Shown here piece by piece: positions 34,637 through 42,351 of a stretch of DNA of 64,000 nucleotides (positions within the stretch are counted from its first letter, which is position 1; the number at the start of each line of letters is the position of its first letter). The notes beneath the pieces are model-generated. The model had not been told where the DNA came from and made no database searches. It saw only the letters and a list, made by a program, of their open reading frames with translations. Origin of the DNA: Vulcanimicrobiota bacterium (lineage in GTDB: Bacteria > Vulcanimicrobiota > Vulcanimicrobiia > Vulcanimicrobiales > Vulcanimicrobiaceae); assembly GCA_003151115.1 (NCBI GenBank), contig PLWS01000002.1, forward strand, positions 310,001 through 374,000. Reading direction: 5' to 3'. A program made the position numbers and the translations under genes.

Positions 34637-34683
34637 TCAGTCATGAGCCGGAGCCTGTTCTGAGCGAAGTCGAAGGGCTCGAA
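34637..34683. repeat. Short dispersed repeat copy 3
   Basis: GAGCCTGTTCTGAGCGAAGT followed by CGAAGGGCTCGAA is a third member of the TGAGC...GTCGAAGG class, here with outer arms GAGCC/GGCTC able to pair. It fills the space between the divergent permease and alkA genes. Confidence 0.5.
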
Positions 34684-34713
34684 ACGGAGCTTCCCGTCCG
34701 GAAACCATACCGC

Positions 34714-35574
34714 TTGGATTTGACCGCCGACGCCTTGCGGCGGCTGGCCGCCAACGTGGTGGACGTGCTGGACGACGGCGCATACCGCCGCGTGCTTTCC
34801 GACGAACACGGCAGCAATCTGATTGAGGTGCGACAGCTTCATGAAAGCGCGCTGCAGTTGCGCGTCGCCGGATCGCAGCCTGAGCGTTGGACGGAGACGG
34901 TGCAATCGATGCTCGGCATCGAAGCCGCCTTGGCCGAGTGGAAGCGCCGCGTGAAGCCGTTTCCGTGGCTTGCGCGGCTCACGCAGCATTTGCGCGGGAT
35001 GCATCCGCCGCGCTATCCGTCGCTTTGGGAAGCACTGGCGCACGCGATCGTGTTCCAGCAGATCAGCATTCACGCGGCGTCGGCGATCATGCGGCGCACC
35101 GTTCAGACGCTCAGCGCGCCGTACGAAACGGAAAGCGGCGCGCTGCATCCGTTTTTCAGTCCGTCGAGCGTGCTTTTTTCGGCCGACGAAACGCTGCGCG
35201 CCGCGGGCTTGAGCGCGAACAAGATCGACCACCTGCGCAGCGCGGCCGCGGCGGTCGAGGACGGACTGGTCTCCGAAGAATTGCTCGCCGGCCTTTCGAG
35301 CGAAGAGGCCGCTGTGAAACTGCAGGCCGTCCGGGGCATCGGCCCTTGGAGCGCGGCAGTGGTCTTGCTGCGCGGCTTGGGGCGGCTCGACGTCTTTCCC
35401 TTGAACGATTCGGGGGTGGCTCGCTCGCTTCGCGAGCTCTCAGGCGAGTCGGATCTTGACGCGGCGGCGCTGCTCGCGGCGCTCGGTCCCGTGCGCGGCT
35501 TCCTTTACTTTCATCTGCTCCTGGGCCGGATGCGCAACCTCGCGCCGGGCGGCGACGATTCTGGCACTGCATGA
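34714..35574 (+). CDS. DNA-3-methyladenine glycosylase II, AlkA-like
   Basis: The 286-aa HhH-GPD protein excises alkylated purines. It shows an N-terminal AlkA_N-like part, then GMHPPRYPSLWEALAHAIVF and QQISIHAASAIM. The helix-hairpin-helix is LQAVRGIGPWSAAVVLLRGL, and the catalytic Asp follows in LDVFPLNDSGV. TTG start at 34714 is used because no ATG or GTG precedes it in the open frame, which continues about 30 codons upstream through a dispersed repeat. Its stop overlaps the pirin ATG (ATGA). Confidence 0.9.
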   Translation: MDLTADALRRLAANVVDVLDDGAYRRVLSDEHGSNLIEVRQLHESALQLRVAGSQPERWTETVQSMLGIEAALAEWKRRVKPFPWLARLTQHLRGMHPPRYPSLWEALAHAIVFQQISIHAASAIMRRTVQTLSAPYETESGALHPFFSPSSVLFSADETLRAAGLSANKIDHLRSAAAAVEDGLVSEELLAGLSSEEAAVKLQAVRGIGPWSAAVVLLRGLGRLDVFPLNDSGVARSLRELSGESDLDAAALLAALGPVRGFLYFHLLLGRMRNLAPGGDDSGTA

Positions 35575-36299
35575 GAACGATTTCCGAGCCGCCGGCGGGC
35601 CTAACGATTCAGCGCGCGGACCAGCGGTTTTTCGCCGACCACGGCTGGCTGAAGACCTATCATTCCTTCAGTTTCGCGGAGTATTACGATCCGGCGAACG
35701 AACAGTGGGGCGCGCTGCGCGTCTTCAACGATGATCGCATTGCGGCGGGGATGGGTTTTCCAACGCATCCGCACCGCGACATGGAGATTCTCACCTACGT
35801 CTTTAGCGGCGAACTCGAACATCAGGACAGCATGGGTAACCATGGCGTCGTGAAGTCGGGCGGCGTGCAATTCATGAGCGCGGGTACGGGTGTGCGCCAT
35901 TCGGAATTCAACGCGCGCAAAGACTCGGAGTTGCACCTGGTGCAAATGTGGGTGCTCCCCGGACGCACCGGTACGCCGCCGACCTATGGGCAAATGGATT
36001 TCACGCAAGACGATCGCCTCAACGACTGGCTGACCGTCGCATCGGGCGAACCCAACGTTGATGCCCCGATTAAACTGACGCAGGTCGCGACGCTGCGCGT
36101 TATGCGCCTCGAGAACCGGGCCTTGCGGCATACGTTTCAGCCGCGCAGATTCGGATTTTTGTTCGCGGGCCCAGGTTCGGATTTCAGCGTAAACGGCGAG
36201 GCGCTGCGCCCCGGCGATGCGGTGCGCACGTACGACATCGAACGCCTCGAGTTACAAGGAAATGGTGAGGTAGTGCTATGGGATCTTCCGGCAGCATGA
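35571..36299 (+). CDS. Pirin family protein (YhaK/YhhW-like bicupin)
   Basis: The 242-aa bicupin has the pirin metal site THPHRDMEILTYVFSGELEH (two His) and GTGVRHSEFN (His, Glu), and the N-terminal HGWLKTYHSFSFAEYYDP. Some members oxidise quercetin; the role here is unknown. ATG overlaps the alkA stop, and the end overlaps the zinc-finger gene in the same ATGA manner, so alkA, pirin and zf-UBP form a translationally coupled trio. Confidence 0.93.
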   Translation: MRTISEPPAGLTIQRADQRFFADHGWLKTYHSFSFAEYYDPANEQWGALRVFNDDRIAAGMGFPTHPHRDMEILTYVFSGELEHQDSMGNHGVVKSGGVQFMSAGTGVRHSEFNARKDSELHLVQMWVLPGRTGTPPTYGQMDFTQDDRLNDWLTVASGEPNVDAPIKLTQVATLRVMRLENRALRHTFQPRRFGFLFAGPGSDFSVNGEALRPGDAVRTYDIERLELQGNGEVVLWDLPAA

Positions 36300-36556
36300 G
36301 CGCATGCAAACACCTCGATCACATTCACGACGTCAAGCCGAAGACGCCGCAGGGCTGCGAGGAGTGCTTAAAGATCGGCAGCGATTGGGTGCACTTGCGC
36401 GAGTGTTTGGAGTGCGGGCACATCGGCTGCTGCGACGATTCGCCGAACACGCACGCGACCAAGCACTTCCACGCTACGAAACATCCAGTCATCCAATCGT
36501 TTCAGCCGGGCGAAAACTGGAAGTGGTGCTACGTCGACGAGTTGATGTGGGAGTAG
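36296..36556 (+). CDS. UBP-type zinc-finger protein
   Basis: The 86-aa protein is almost entirely one zf-UBP domain: CKHLDHIHDVKPKTPQGCEE, HLRECLECGHIGCCDDSPNT and HATKHFHATKHPVIQSF, giving the full set of Cys and His ligands, and a terminal GENWKWCYVDELMW. In eukaryotes this fold binds the ubiquitin C-terminus; bacterial stand-alone versions exist with no known ligand. Start taken at the ATG overlapping the pirin stop; an ATG at 36278 is an alternative. Confidence 0.9.
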   Translation: MSACKHLDHIHDVKPKTPQGCEECLKIGSDWVHLRECLECGHIGCCDDSPNTHATKHFHATKHPVIQSFQPGENWKWCYVDELMWE

Positions 36557-36561
36557 GGCAC

Positions 36562-37353
36562 TTAACCGCCCTGGATCACGACCCGGCGCGCGGCGGCTCG
36601 CCACATGAAGAGCGAGAGCGTGCTGAAAAGCCCCAGCCACAGGAATTGCACGAGTAGGTAGCGCCCGTAGTCTTGCGGGTGAATGACGCCGACGTAGATG
36701 AGCAGCGGAGTCGAATAGATCGCCGCAAACGGCAGCGCGAAGACGATCCGGCCAAAGACGCCGGGAAAAAACGTCAGCGGGATGATCTGGCCGCTCAAGA
36801 GATCCGAGACCCACCGCACGATCAACTGAATCGCGAACGTTTCGAGCGTCCAGAACGCGATCGCATTCATGACGAAGTTCACGAAGAAATTTAAGAGATA
36901 ACCGACCGCGAACGACAGCAGAAACATCGCGAAGACGGGCGCGCTTGGCACGTCGATGTGCACCAGCAGCAGCGCGAAGAGGATGCAAGGGATGACCAGC
37001 AGCGCGTGCAGGCCGGTTTGGCCGAATCCGTCGCTGAAGAAGTAGAACGGTACGCTGATCGGTTTCATCAGGTCGGTCGCGATGGTGCCTTCGCGCAATT
37101 TTTCGCGAATGAGCCGCGTGCCGTCAACCTCGAGAATCAAAGACATGAGCAGCGCGACCGTCGCGTAGGTGATCATGCTGTGCAGCGGCAGGTTCATCGG
37201 CGCGATGTTCTGTGCGTAGAGCGCTGTCCAAACCGACCGCAACAGGTAAACCCGCACGATGAGCGAGCCGATTTCGGTGAAGACTTCGAGGCGGTACGTC
37301 GCTTCGCGCGCGAACGCTTTCTTCGCGAATTCGAAGTACGGCTCGAGTCTCAC
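36562..37353 (-). CDS. ABC-2 family transporter permease (PF06182-like), subunit 2
   Basis: The 263-aa membrane protein has about six hydrophobic helices (ALLVIPCILFALLLVHI, FLLSFAVGYLLNFFVNFVM, LFSTLSLFMWRAAARRV) and REKLREGTIATDLMKPISVP, the permease phrase equivalent to EGRFDRFLVRP in its detached partner. Its start overlaps the LbH-protein gene by 4 bases, placing it in an operon with that gene and the ATPase. Substrate unknown. Confidence 0.88.
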   Translation of the reverse strand: MRLEPYFEFAKKAFAREATYRLEVFTEIGSLIVRVYLLRSVWTALYAQNIAPMNLPLHSMITYATVALLMSLILEVDGTRLIREKLREGTIATDLMKPISVPFYFFSDGFGQTGLHALLVIPCILFALLLVHIDVPSAPVFAMFLLSFAVGYLLNFFVNFVMNAIAFWTLETFAIQLIVRWVSDLLSGQIIPLTFFPGVFGRIVFALPFAAIYSTPLLIYVGVIHPQDYGRYLLVQFLWLGLFSTLSLFMWRAAARRVVIQGG

Positions 37354-38120
37354 CGCTTGGTTTTCTTTTCGCGCTCGATTGCGGCTTCGCGCCGCAACCG
37401 CGCCTCCTCCAACTCAACGAACATCACGTCGACAACTTTTTCGACTTCGGTCGACTGTGTCGGGGGCGGCTCTTCGGTTCTGCGCTGGGGCGGCTTTGGC
37501 GCCGTTTTCTTGGGCGCTTCGGCGATGGTTGCGTCTTGGGCGTGCGTCTTGCGAAGGAACTTGGAGTAGCCTTCGGCCGCTTTCGCTCGCACGTCGTCCG
37601 AATCGGGCAAGTTGAAGACGTCTTGGAAGAAGTGCATCTTCCCATGCACTTCCTCGGCCTGGCGTGGAGAGTAGATCGTCGCGGGATCGCCGTGCGCGAT
37701 GTTGAGCATCGGCACGTGCTGGCCGCTCTTGACGCGCGTATTCACGTGGACGATAGCGCCAATCGCTACGCTCACGCCCTCCTCGACCGTCGCGCCGTTG
37801 AAGACGCGCGCCCCCGAGGCGATGAATGCGCCCGGCTCTATGGTCGCGCCGATGATGTAGGCGCCCGGCCCGACGATGCAGCTCTCGCCGACTGAGCACG
37901 GAAACTGCATGACTTTTCCGCCGCTGGATTTGACGACGGCGTTTTCCATCACCACGCTGTTGGCGCCGATCGTAACCGGCGCGCCTTCGGCGCTGATGAC
38001 GGCGCCGAAAAGTATGGCGCAGCCCTCTTCGATGGTGGCGTCGCCGCTAATCGTTGCCGTCGGCGCAACATACGCACTTGCGTGGATGTTCGGCTTTTTC
38101 GTTCCGCTGGAAACAATCAT
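37350..38120 (-). CDS. Left-handed beta-helix (hexapeptide repeat) protein with charged C-terminal tail
   Basis: The 256-aa protein starts with ten or so hexapeptide turns (VAPTATISGDATIEEGCAIL, GAYIIGATIEPGAFIASGAR, GATVEEGVSVAIGAIVHVNT) like gamma-carbonic anhydrases or acyltransferases but without the zinc histidines. After residue about 175 comes a helical, then Pro/Lys/Glu-rich tail (KKTAPKPPQRRTEEPPPTQS) that should be disordered. It sits between the ATPase and permease genes with 4-base overlaps on both sides, so it is probably part of or assembled with the transporter. Confidence 0.85.
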   Translation of the reverse strand: MIVSSGTKKPNIHASAYVAPTATISGDATIEEGCAILFGAVISAEGAPVTIGANSVVMENAVVKSSGGKVMQFPCSVGESCIVGPGAYIIGATIEPGAFIASGARVFNGATVEEGVSVAIGAIVHVNTRVKSGQHVPMLNIAHGDPATIYSPRQAEEVHGKMHFFQDVFNLPDSDDVRAKAAEGYSKFLRKTHAQDATIAEAPKKTAPKPPQRRTEEPPPTQSTEVEKVVDVMFVELEEARLRREAAIEREKKTKR

Positions 38121-39121
38121 GAATTTACCGGCTCCTGCTCGTAGCCTTCGACATAGATTCTTCGGATTATCGATTCCAAGTCAGGCTCCTCGATGCTGAC
38201 GTCGCGCAGTTCGTACCGCTCGGTGGCTTCGCGAATCAATTGGTCGGGGCGCACGCGCCGGCGGTCGAAGCGGTAGCGCACTAGGCCGCGATCGTTGGAT
38301 TCGATCTCTGTTTCTTCCAGCACGGGATTCGGATGCGGCTCGGTCAGCGTCAGCACGAGCGTGCGGTGCGTGCCGTACTGTTCCTTGATGTGATCGACCG
38401 TGCCGTCGTAGATGATCGTGCCTTTGTCGATCAGGATTATGCGGCGGCAGAGCCGTTCGACGTCGGCAAGGTCGTGCGTCGTCAGGATGATGGTCGTGCC
38501 GCGGTCTTGGTTGATGTGGCGGACGAATTCGCGGATCGCTTCCTTCGCGACGACGTCGAGTCCGATCGTCGGCTCGTCCAAATAGACGATCCGCGGGTTG
38601 TGCAGCATCGCCGCCGCGAAATCGCCGCGCATACGTTGCCCGAGCGAAAGCTGACGCACCGGCGTGCGCAGAAACGGCTCCATCTCGAGCATCTCGATAA
38701 AGCGCTGGAGGTTCTCGCGGTAGCGGTCCTTCGGAATCGAATAGATGGCGCGCAGCAGTTCGAACGATTCCACTAGCGGCAGATCCCAATAGAGCTGGCT
38801 GCGCTGTCCGAAGACCACGCCGATGTTGCGCGCGTTGTCGTTGCGGCGCTCGTGGGGCACCAGGCCGGCGACTTCGATCGTACCTGACGTCGGCACCAAA
38901 ATGCCGGTCAGCATTTTGATCGTCGTGGATTTGCCCGCTCCGTTGGGCCCGATGTAGCCGACGAGTTCGCCCGGCTCGAGTTCCATGGTGACGTCGCGGA
39001 CGGCGACCTTTTCTTCATATGCGCGCGAAAAGAGCGTGCGCAGCGCGCCGCTGACGCCCGGCCGCCGTTTCGGGGAGCGAAAAGTCTTGCGCAAATCGTG
39101 CGTTCGAATGATCGGCGGCAT
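38117..39121 (-). CDS. ABC transporter ATP-binding protein (NatA-like, ABC-2 exporter)
   Basis: The 334-aa ATPase has Walker A IGPNGAGKSTTIKML, Q-loop GVVFGQRSQLYWDLP, signature LSLGQRMRGDFAAAM, Walker B RIVYLDEPTIGLD and H-switch LTTHDLADVERL. The C-terminal 90 residues are a regulatory domain as in PF06182-linked systems. ATG at 39121 is favoured over a longer frame. It heads the operon ATPase, LbH protein, permease 2 and very likely also serves permease 1 at 33.8 kb. Confidence 0.93.
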   Translation of the reverse strand: MPPIIRTHDLRKTFRSPKRRPGVSGALRTLFSRAYEEKVAVRDVTMELEPGELVGYIGPNGAGKSTTIKMLTGILVPTSGTIEVAGLVPHERRNDNARNIGVVFGQRSQLYWDLPLVESFELLRAIYSIPKDRYRENLQRFIEMLEMEPFLRTPVRQLSLGQRMRGDFAAAMLHNPRIVYLDEPTIGLDVVAKEAIREFVRHINQDRGTTIILTTHDLADVERLCRRIILIDKGTIIYDGTVDHIKEQYGTHRTLVLTLTEPHPNPVLEETEIESNDRGLVRYRFDRRRVRPDQLIREATERYELRDVSIEEPDLESIIRRIYVEGYEQEPVNS

Positions 39122-39173
39122 GTAGGCCCTGTTATCCCGAGGCTCGCGCAGGCCCTCGGAGAAAGACGCCAAC

Positions 39174-39776
39174 GTGGTCATCACGATCTCCAACCGGTAC
39201 GGCTGCGGTGCGTTCGCGATCGCGCAGCGCGTTGCCGAACGCCTCGGCTATGAATTCGTCGACGAGCAGCTGCCGGTGGTCGTTGCAAAACGGCTGCACA
39301 CCTCGCCCGAAGCAGTCGAGTCGGCTGAAGATATGGGCCGCTCGATGAGCGAGCGGATGCTGCGAGGGCTCGAGCTCGGCACGCCCGAGGTGCGCGCCGA
39401 AACCGGCCCGACGTTCGACGAAGAGTGCTTGCGCGAAGTGCAGGAGGCGGTGCGCGAGTATGCCGCGCGCGGCAACGTGATTCTTTTTGGGCGAGGGGCG
39501 CACGCGATTCTGGGGCGAGGGCCGGGCATATTGCGCGTCTTCATGACCGCGCCGCGCGAGTGGCGCGTCCACCACGTCATGGAAGCGGGAGACGCCGACG
39601 AAAAGACTGCGGCGGCGGAAGTCGAGCGCATCGACCGTGCGCGCCGCGAGTATCTGCGCGCCTACTACGATCTGGACTGGGGCGATTCGGCTAATTACGA
39701 TCTCGTGGTCGATACGTCCACGTTCGGCGTCGAAGGCTGCACCGATCTCATCACGCACGCGGCTGGCGGGCGGTGA
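39174..39776 (+). CDS. Cytidylate-kinase-like family protein
   Basis: The 200-aa protein starts VITISNRYGCGAFAIAQRVA, then LGYEFVDEQLPVVVAKRL, VILFGRGAHAIL and LRVFMTAPREWRVHHVM. It follows the Cytidylate_kin_2 pattern (ISReyGSGG...LA..LG..y.D). The P-loop is degenerate, with Gly-Cys-Gly in place of Gly-Ser-Gly-Lys. Such proteins are annotated as kinases but substrates are unproven. GTG start at 39174; ends in GTGA overlap with the exporter gene. Confidence 0.87.
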   Translation: MVITISNRYGCGAFAIAQRVAERLGYEFVDEQLPVVVAKRLHTSPEAVESAEDMGRSMSERMLRGLELGTPEVRAETGPTFDEECLREVQEAVREYAARGNVILFGRGAHAILGRGPGILRVFMTAPREWRVHHVMEAGDADEKTAAAEVERIDRARREYLRAYYDLDWGDSANYDLVVDTSTFGVEGCTDLITHAAGGR

Positions 39777-41017
39777 GCCTCGAACGCTCGCTACCGGCGC
39801 GGCGCATCACGATATTTTCGGCGCTGCGCTTTCGCGATTTCCGGCTGCTGTGGATCGGGCTGCTGATATCCAATCTTGGCTCGTGGATGCAGCTGACCGC
39901 AACGGGATACTATATTGCGATTCTCGCCGGCAATCCGCACACGGCCGCATTGTACCTCGGCTTGCAGGGAGTTGGCCGAGCCATCCCCGTGCTGCTGCTC
40001 TCGCCGGTTGCGGGTGTGGTCGCTGACACGTTCCCGCGGCGCCGCATTCTCTTTATCACAAACTCGGTCATGGTGCTGCTCGCGCTCATCTTAGCCATTT
40101 TCACGAGTTTGGGGTGGATGAACATCGTCGGGCTGATTCTCATCAACGCGGCCAGCGCGACGACGCTCGCGTTCGACTCCCCGGCGCGCCAGAGCTGGGT
40201 GCCGCTGATGGTCGAGCGCGAGTACGTCGGAAACGCGATCGGCTTGAACTCGGTGGCTTTCAATGCGCCGGCGGTGATCGGGCCGGCGATCGCCGGTGGA
40301 CTGATCATCTGGAGCGGAATCGCCGGCTCGTTCTACGTGAACGCGGTCTTGACGCTCGCCGTGATTTTGGCGCTTGTTTTTATGAAGCCGGCGCCGCCGA
40401 GCACGGCGCGGCCCGAAAATTGGCTTGGTTCGATCGTCTACGGGCTTCGCTTCTTGATGGAACATCCGATCCTGAAATGGATCATCGCGATCTTCGTAGT
40501 GACGGCGGTACTGGTGCGGCCGTATAGCATGTTGCTGCCGGCCTTCATTGTGAACACGCTGCATGGGAATGCGTTAGATCTCAGCCTGGCAATTTCGGCC
40601 ACCGGCGTCGGCGGATTCGCTGGCGCGCTGCTAACGGCATACCTTGGTACGCGCGAGCGCCGCGGGACGATTTGGCTCGTCTCGTCGGTGTTGATGGCGC
40701 TCGGGGTCATGAGCCTAGGATTCATTTGGAGTCTGTGGATTGCGCTGCCGGTGCTCTTTGTGATCGGCACGGCGACGATGACGCTGCTCGGCGCTTCGAA
40801 CACGCTCATTCAAACGCTCTCGCCCGATCACGTCCGCGGACGCGCGATCTCGGTCTACACGATGGTCGCGATCGGCTTGGTTCCAGGGGGCGCGCTCGTC
40901 GTGGGCGCCATCGGGTCGTTCATCGGCCTGCACATGGCGTTTCTCATCGTCGGCGCGGTCAGCGCGCTATTTGCCGTCTGGCCCTGGCTGACGCGGCCGA
41001 TATTACGGACGGTATAA
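39773..41017 (+). CDS. MFS transporter (MFS_3/EntS-like)
   Basis: The 414-aa protein has about 12 hydrophobic helices, beginning FRDFRLLWIGLLISNLGSWM, with the cytoplasmic motif-A region VVADTFPRRRILFITN and EYVGNAIGLNSVAFNAPAVI typical of the EntS-like exporter family. The internal duplicated half ends near LGTRERRGTIWLVSS. It likely exports a small molecule or drug; no substrate clue nearby. GTG start overlaps the kinase-like gene's TGA. Confidence 0.92.
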   Translation: MSLERSLPARRITIFSALRFRDFRLLWIGLLISNLGSWMQLTATGYYIAILAGNPHTAALYLGLQGVGRAIPVLLLSPVAGVVADTFPRRRILFITNSVMVLLALILAIFTSLGWMNIVGLILINAASATTLAFDSPARQSWVPLMVEREYVGNAIGLNSVAFNAPAVIGPAIAGGLIIWSGIAGSFYVNAVLTLAVILALVFMKPAPPSTARPENWLGSIVYGLRFLMEHPILKWIIAIFVVTAVLVRPYSMLLPAFIVNTLHGNALDLSLAISATGVGGFAGALLTAYLGTRERRGTIWLVSSVLMALGVMSLGFIWSLWIALPVLFVIGTATMTLLGASNTLIQTLSPDHVRGRAISVYTMVAIGLVPGGALVVGAIGSFIGLHMAFLIVGAVSALFAVWPWLTRPILRTV

Positions 41018-41021
41018 AAAA

Positions 41022-41043
41022 AGCGCGCCGGAAACGGCGCGCT
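41022..41043 (-). terminator. Terminator hairpin for the histone-like gene
   Basis: A 9-bp perfect stem AGCGCGCCG / CGGCGCGCT with GAAA tetraloop is followed in the minus direction by TTTTTTTATACC. It lies just beyond the MFS stop and below the histone-like gene, so it ends the minus-strand message. Confidence 0.8.
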
Positions 41044-41048
41044 AAAGG

Positions 41049-41068
41049 AAAAACGCCGAAGCGTTTTT
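41049..41068. terminator. Bidirectional terminator between MFS and histone-like genes
   Basis: An 8-bp stem AAAAACGC / GCGTTTTT with loop CGAA gives a T-run on both strands. It sits between the convergent stops at 41017 and 41071 and together with the GAAA hairpin forms a double terminator. Confidence 0.8.
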
Positions 41069-41070
41069 AG

Positions 41071-41238
41071 TTAGGCGGCCTTTTTCCGGCGGCGCCGGCG
41101 GGTCGTCTTTTTGCGAGCCGTTGTCTTGCGAGCGGCTTTGCGTGCGCCTTTACGGCGTCCGCCCTTGCGCGCTGCCTTACGGCGCTTACGCGGAGCTGCT
41201 TTTGCAGCTGCCTTTTTCCTTCTACGTTTGACTGCCAT
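41071..41238 (-). CDS. Histone H1/AlgP-like Lys/Arg/Ala-rich DNA-binding peptide
   Basis: The 55-aa product (MAVKRRRKKAAAKAAP start) has 31 Lys or Arg among its residues, with Ala, Gly, Thr and Pro making up most of the rest, and no hydrophobic core. It resembles the basic tails of eukaryotic H1 and bacterial Hc1/AlgP proteins and should be unfolded and bind DNA or RNA without specificity. AAAGGA stands 13 bases upstream of the ATG. It is a single-gene unit closed by two terminators, which fits high independent expression. Confidence 0.85.
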   Translation of the reverse strand: MAVKRRRKKAAAKAAPRKRRKAARKGGRRKGARKAARKTTARKKTTRRRRRKKAA

Positions 41239-41290
41239 TTAAGCTCAGTCATCCTTTCTCTGGCTAGGTAAGTAGCCAGGGGTGTTGCCT

Positions 41291-42115
41291 ATGTTATACA
41301 GTATTACGAGCGCCGTGACAAGTTTTTACGTTGACGGAGCCGAGCTCGATGTCGCAACGGACGGCAACGGCGACGCGATCGTTCTGATCCACGGCTTCCC
41401 GCTGACGCGCGAAATCTGGAACGCACAGGCTTCGCAGCTCGCGAAAACGCATCGCGTGATCCGTCCGGATCTGCGCGGCATGGGACGATCGAGTGCGCCC
41501 GACGGACCGTACTTGATGGAAACATTAGCGGGCGATCTTGCCGCGATCTTGGACGCGATGGCGATCGATTGCGCAACAATCGTGGGCCATTCGCTCGGTG
41601 GATTCGTCGCATTAGCTTTCGCGCGCATGTATACGGAGCGCGTCGCGCGTTTAGCGCTGGTCTGCAGCCGCCTTGGGGCGGATTCGCCCGAAATAGCGGG
41701 CTTTCGGAACGATCTCGCCGATCGGCTGGAGCGCGAGAACAGCATCGAACCGGCGGTCGAAAGTTATATTCCTAGATTGTTTTCGGACGAGTCGCTGAAG
41801 AAAAATTCCGAGGCAGTCGAACGCGCTCGCGGGATCGCGCGAACGATTTCACCGCGCGGCGCGGCCGCGATGTTGCGCGGTATGGCGCAGCGGACGGAGT
41901 CTTACGACATCGCCGCGGATTTGGCGATGCCGGTGCTGATCGTGGCGGGCGCCGGGGACAAAGTCGTGGCGCAAACCGAGGCTGCAGAGATAAGCGCCGC
42001 CTTTCCGGGCGCGCGGCTGACGGTCATGAAAAAAAGCGGGCATCTTCCGATGCTCGAGGAGCCGGAGGCGCTTACGGCCGAGTTGGCCGCACTCGTTAGC
42101 CCCGGTAGCGGGTAA
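41291..42115 (+). CDS. Alpha/beta-fold hydrolase
   Basis: The 274-aa cytoplasmic hydrolase has IVLIHGFPLTREIW (oxyanion), RPDLRGMGRSSAP, nucleophile VGHSLGGFVALAF (Ser), acid VLIVAGAGDKVV (Asp) and terminal MKKSGHLPMLEEPE (His). It matches the carboxylesterase/lactonase/haloperoxidase-like group. ATG at 41291 with AGGGG 8 bases upstream is preferred to GTG at 41282. Its end overlaps the small membrane protein by 20 bases. Confidence 0.9.
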   Translation: MLYSITSAVTSFYVDGAELDVATDGNGDAIVLIHGFPLTREIWNAQASQLAKTHRVIRPDLRGMGRSSAPDGPYLMETLAGDLAAILDAMAIDCATIVGHSLGGFVALAFARMYTERVARLALVCSRLGADSPEIAGFRNDLADRLERENSIEPAVESYIPRLFSDESLKKNSEAVERARGIARTISPRGAAAMLRGMAQRTESYDIAADLAMPVLIVAGAGDKVVAQTEAAEISAAFPGARLTVMKKSGHLPMLEEPEALTAELAALVSPGSG

Positions 42116-42290
42116 TCGCGGCCGAGCCGGTACGGCGGCGAAACAGGTTTATAAGGAAGAGCACTCCGACCACGAGCGCCGCGATGATGAGCGCCGGCAC
42201 GACGACGTGCACGACCAGGAACGAGACGACGAACAGCACCACGAGCACCAGCGCGACCAGAATCGTCAAGCGCATGAAAAGACTGAGCAT
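42096..42290 (-). CDS. Small two-helix membrane protein, unknown function
   Basis: The 64-aa protein (MLSLFMRLTILVALVLVVLF start) is almost wholly hydrophobic, with two membrane helices, then a basic tail NLFRRRTGSAA. The start is unclear: AGGAGG stands only one base before the ATG at 42290, an ATG at 42275 is also possible, and an ATG at 42353 would overlap the divergent gene. No family recognised. Confidence 0.6.
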   Translation of the reverse strand: MLSLFMRLTILVALVLVVLFVVSFLVVHVVVPALIIAALVVGVLFLINLFRRRTGSAAITRYRG

Positions 42291-42351
42291 GCCTCCTACT
42301 ACCAGGGAAGAGCCGGACGGGTTTCGTCCTTGGGAAACCGAAGTTTCACCC

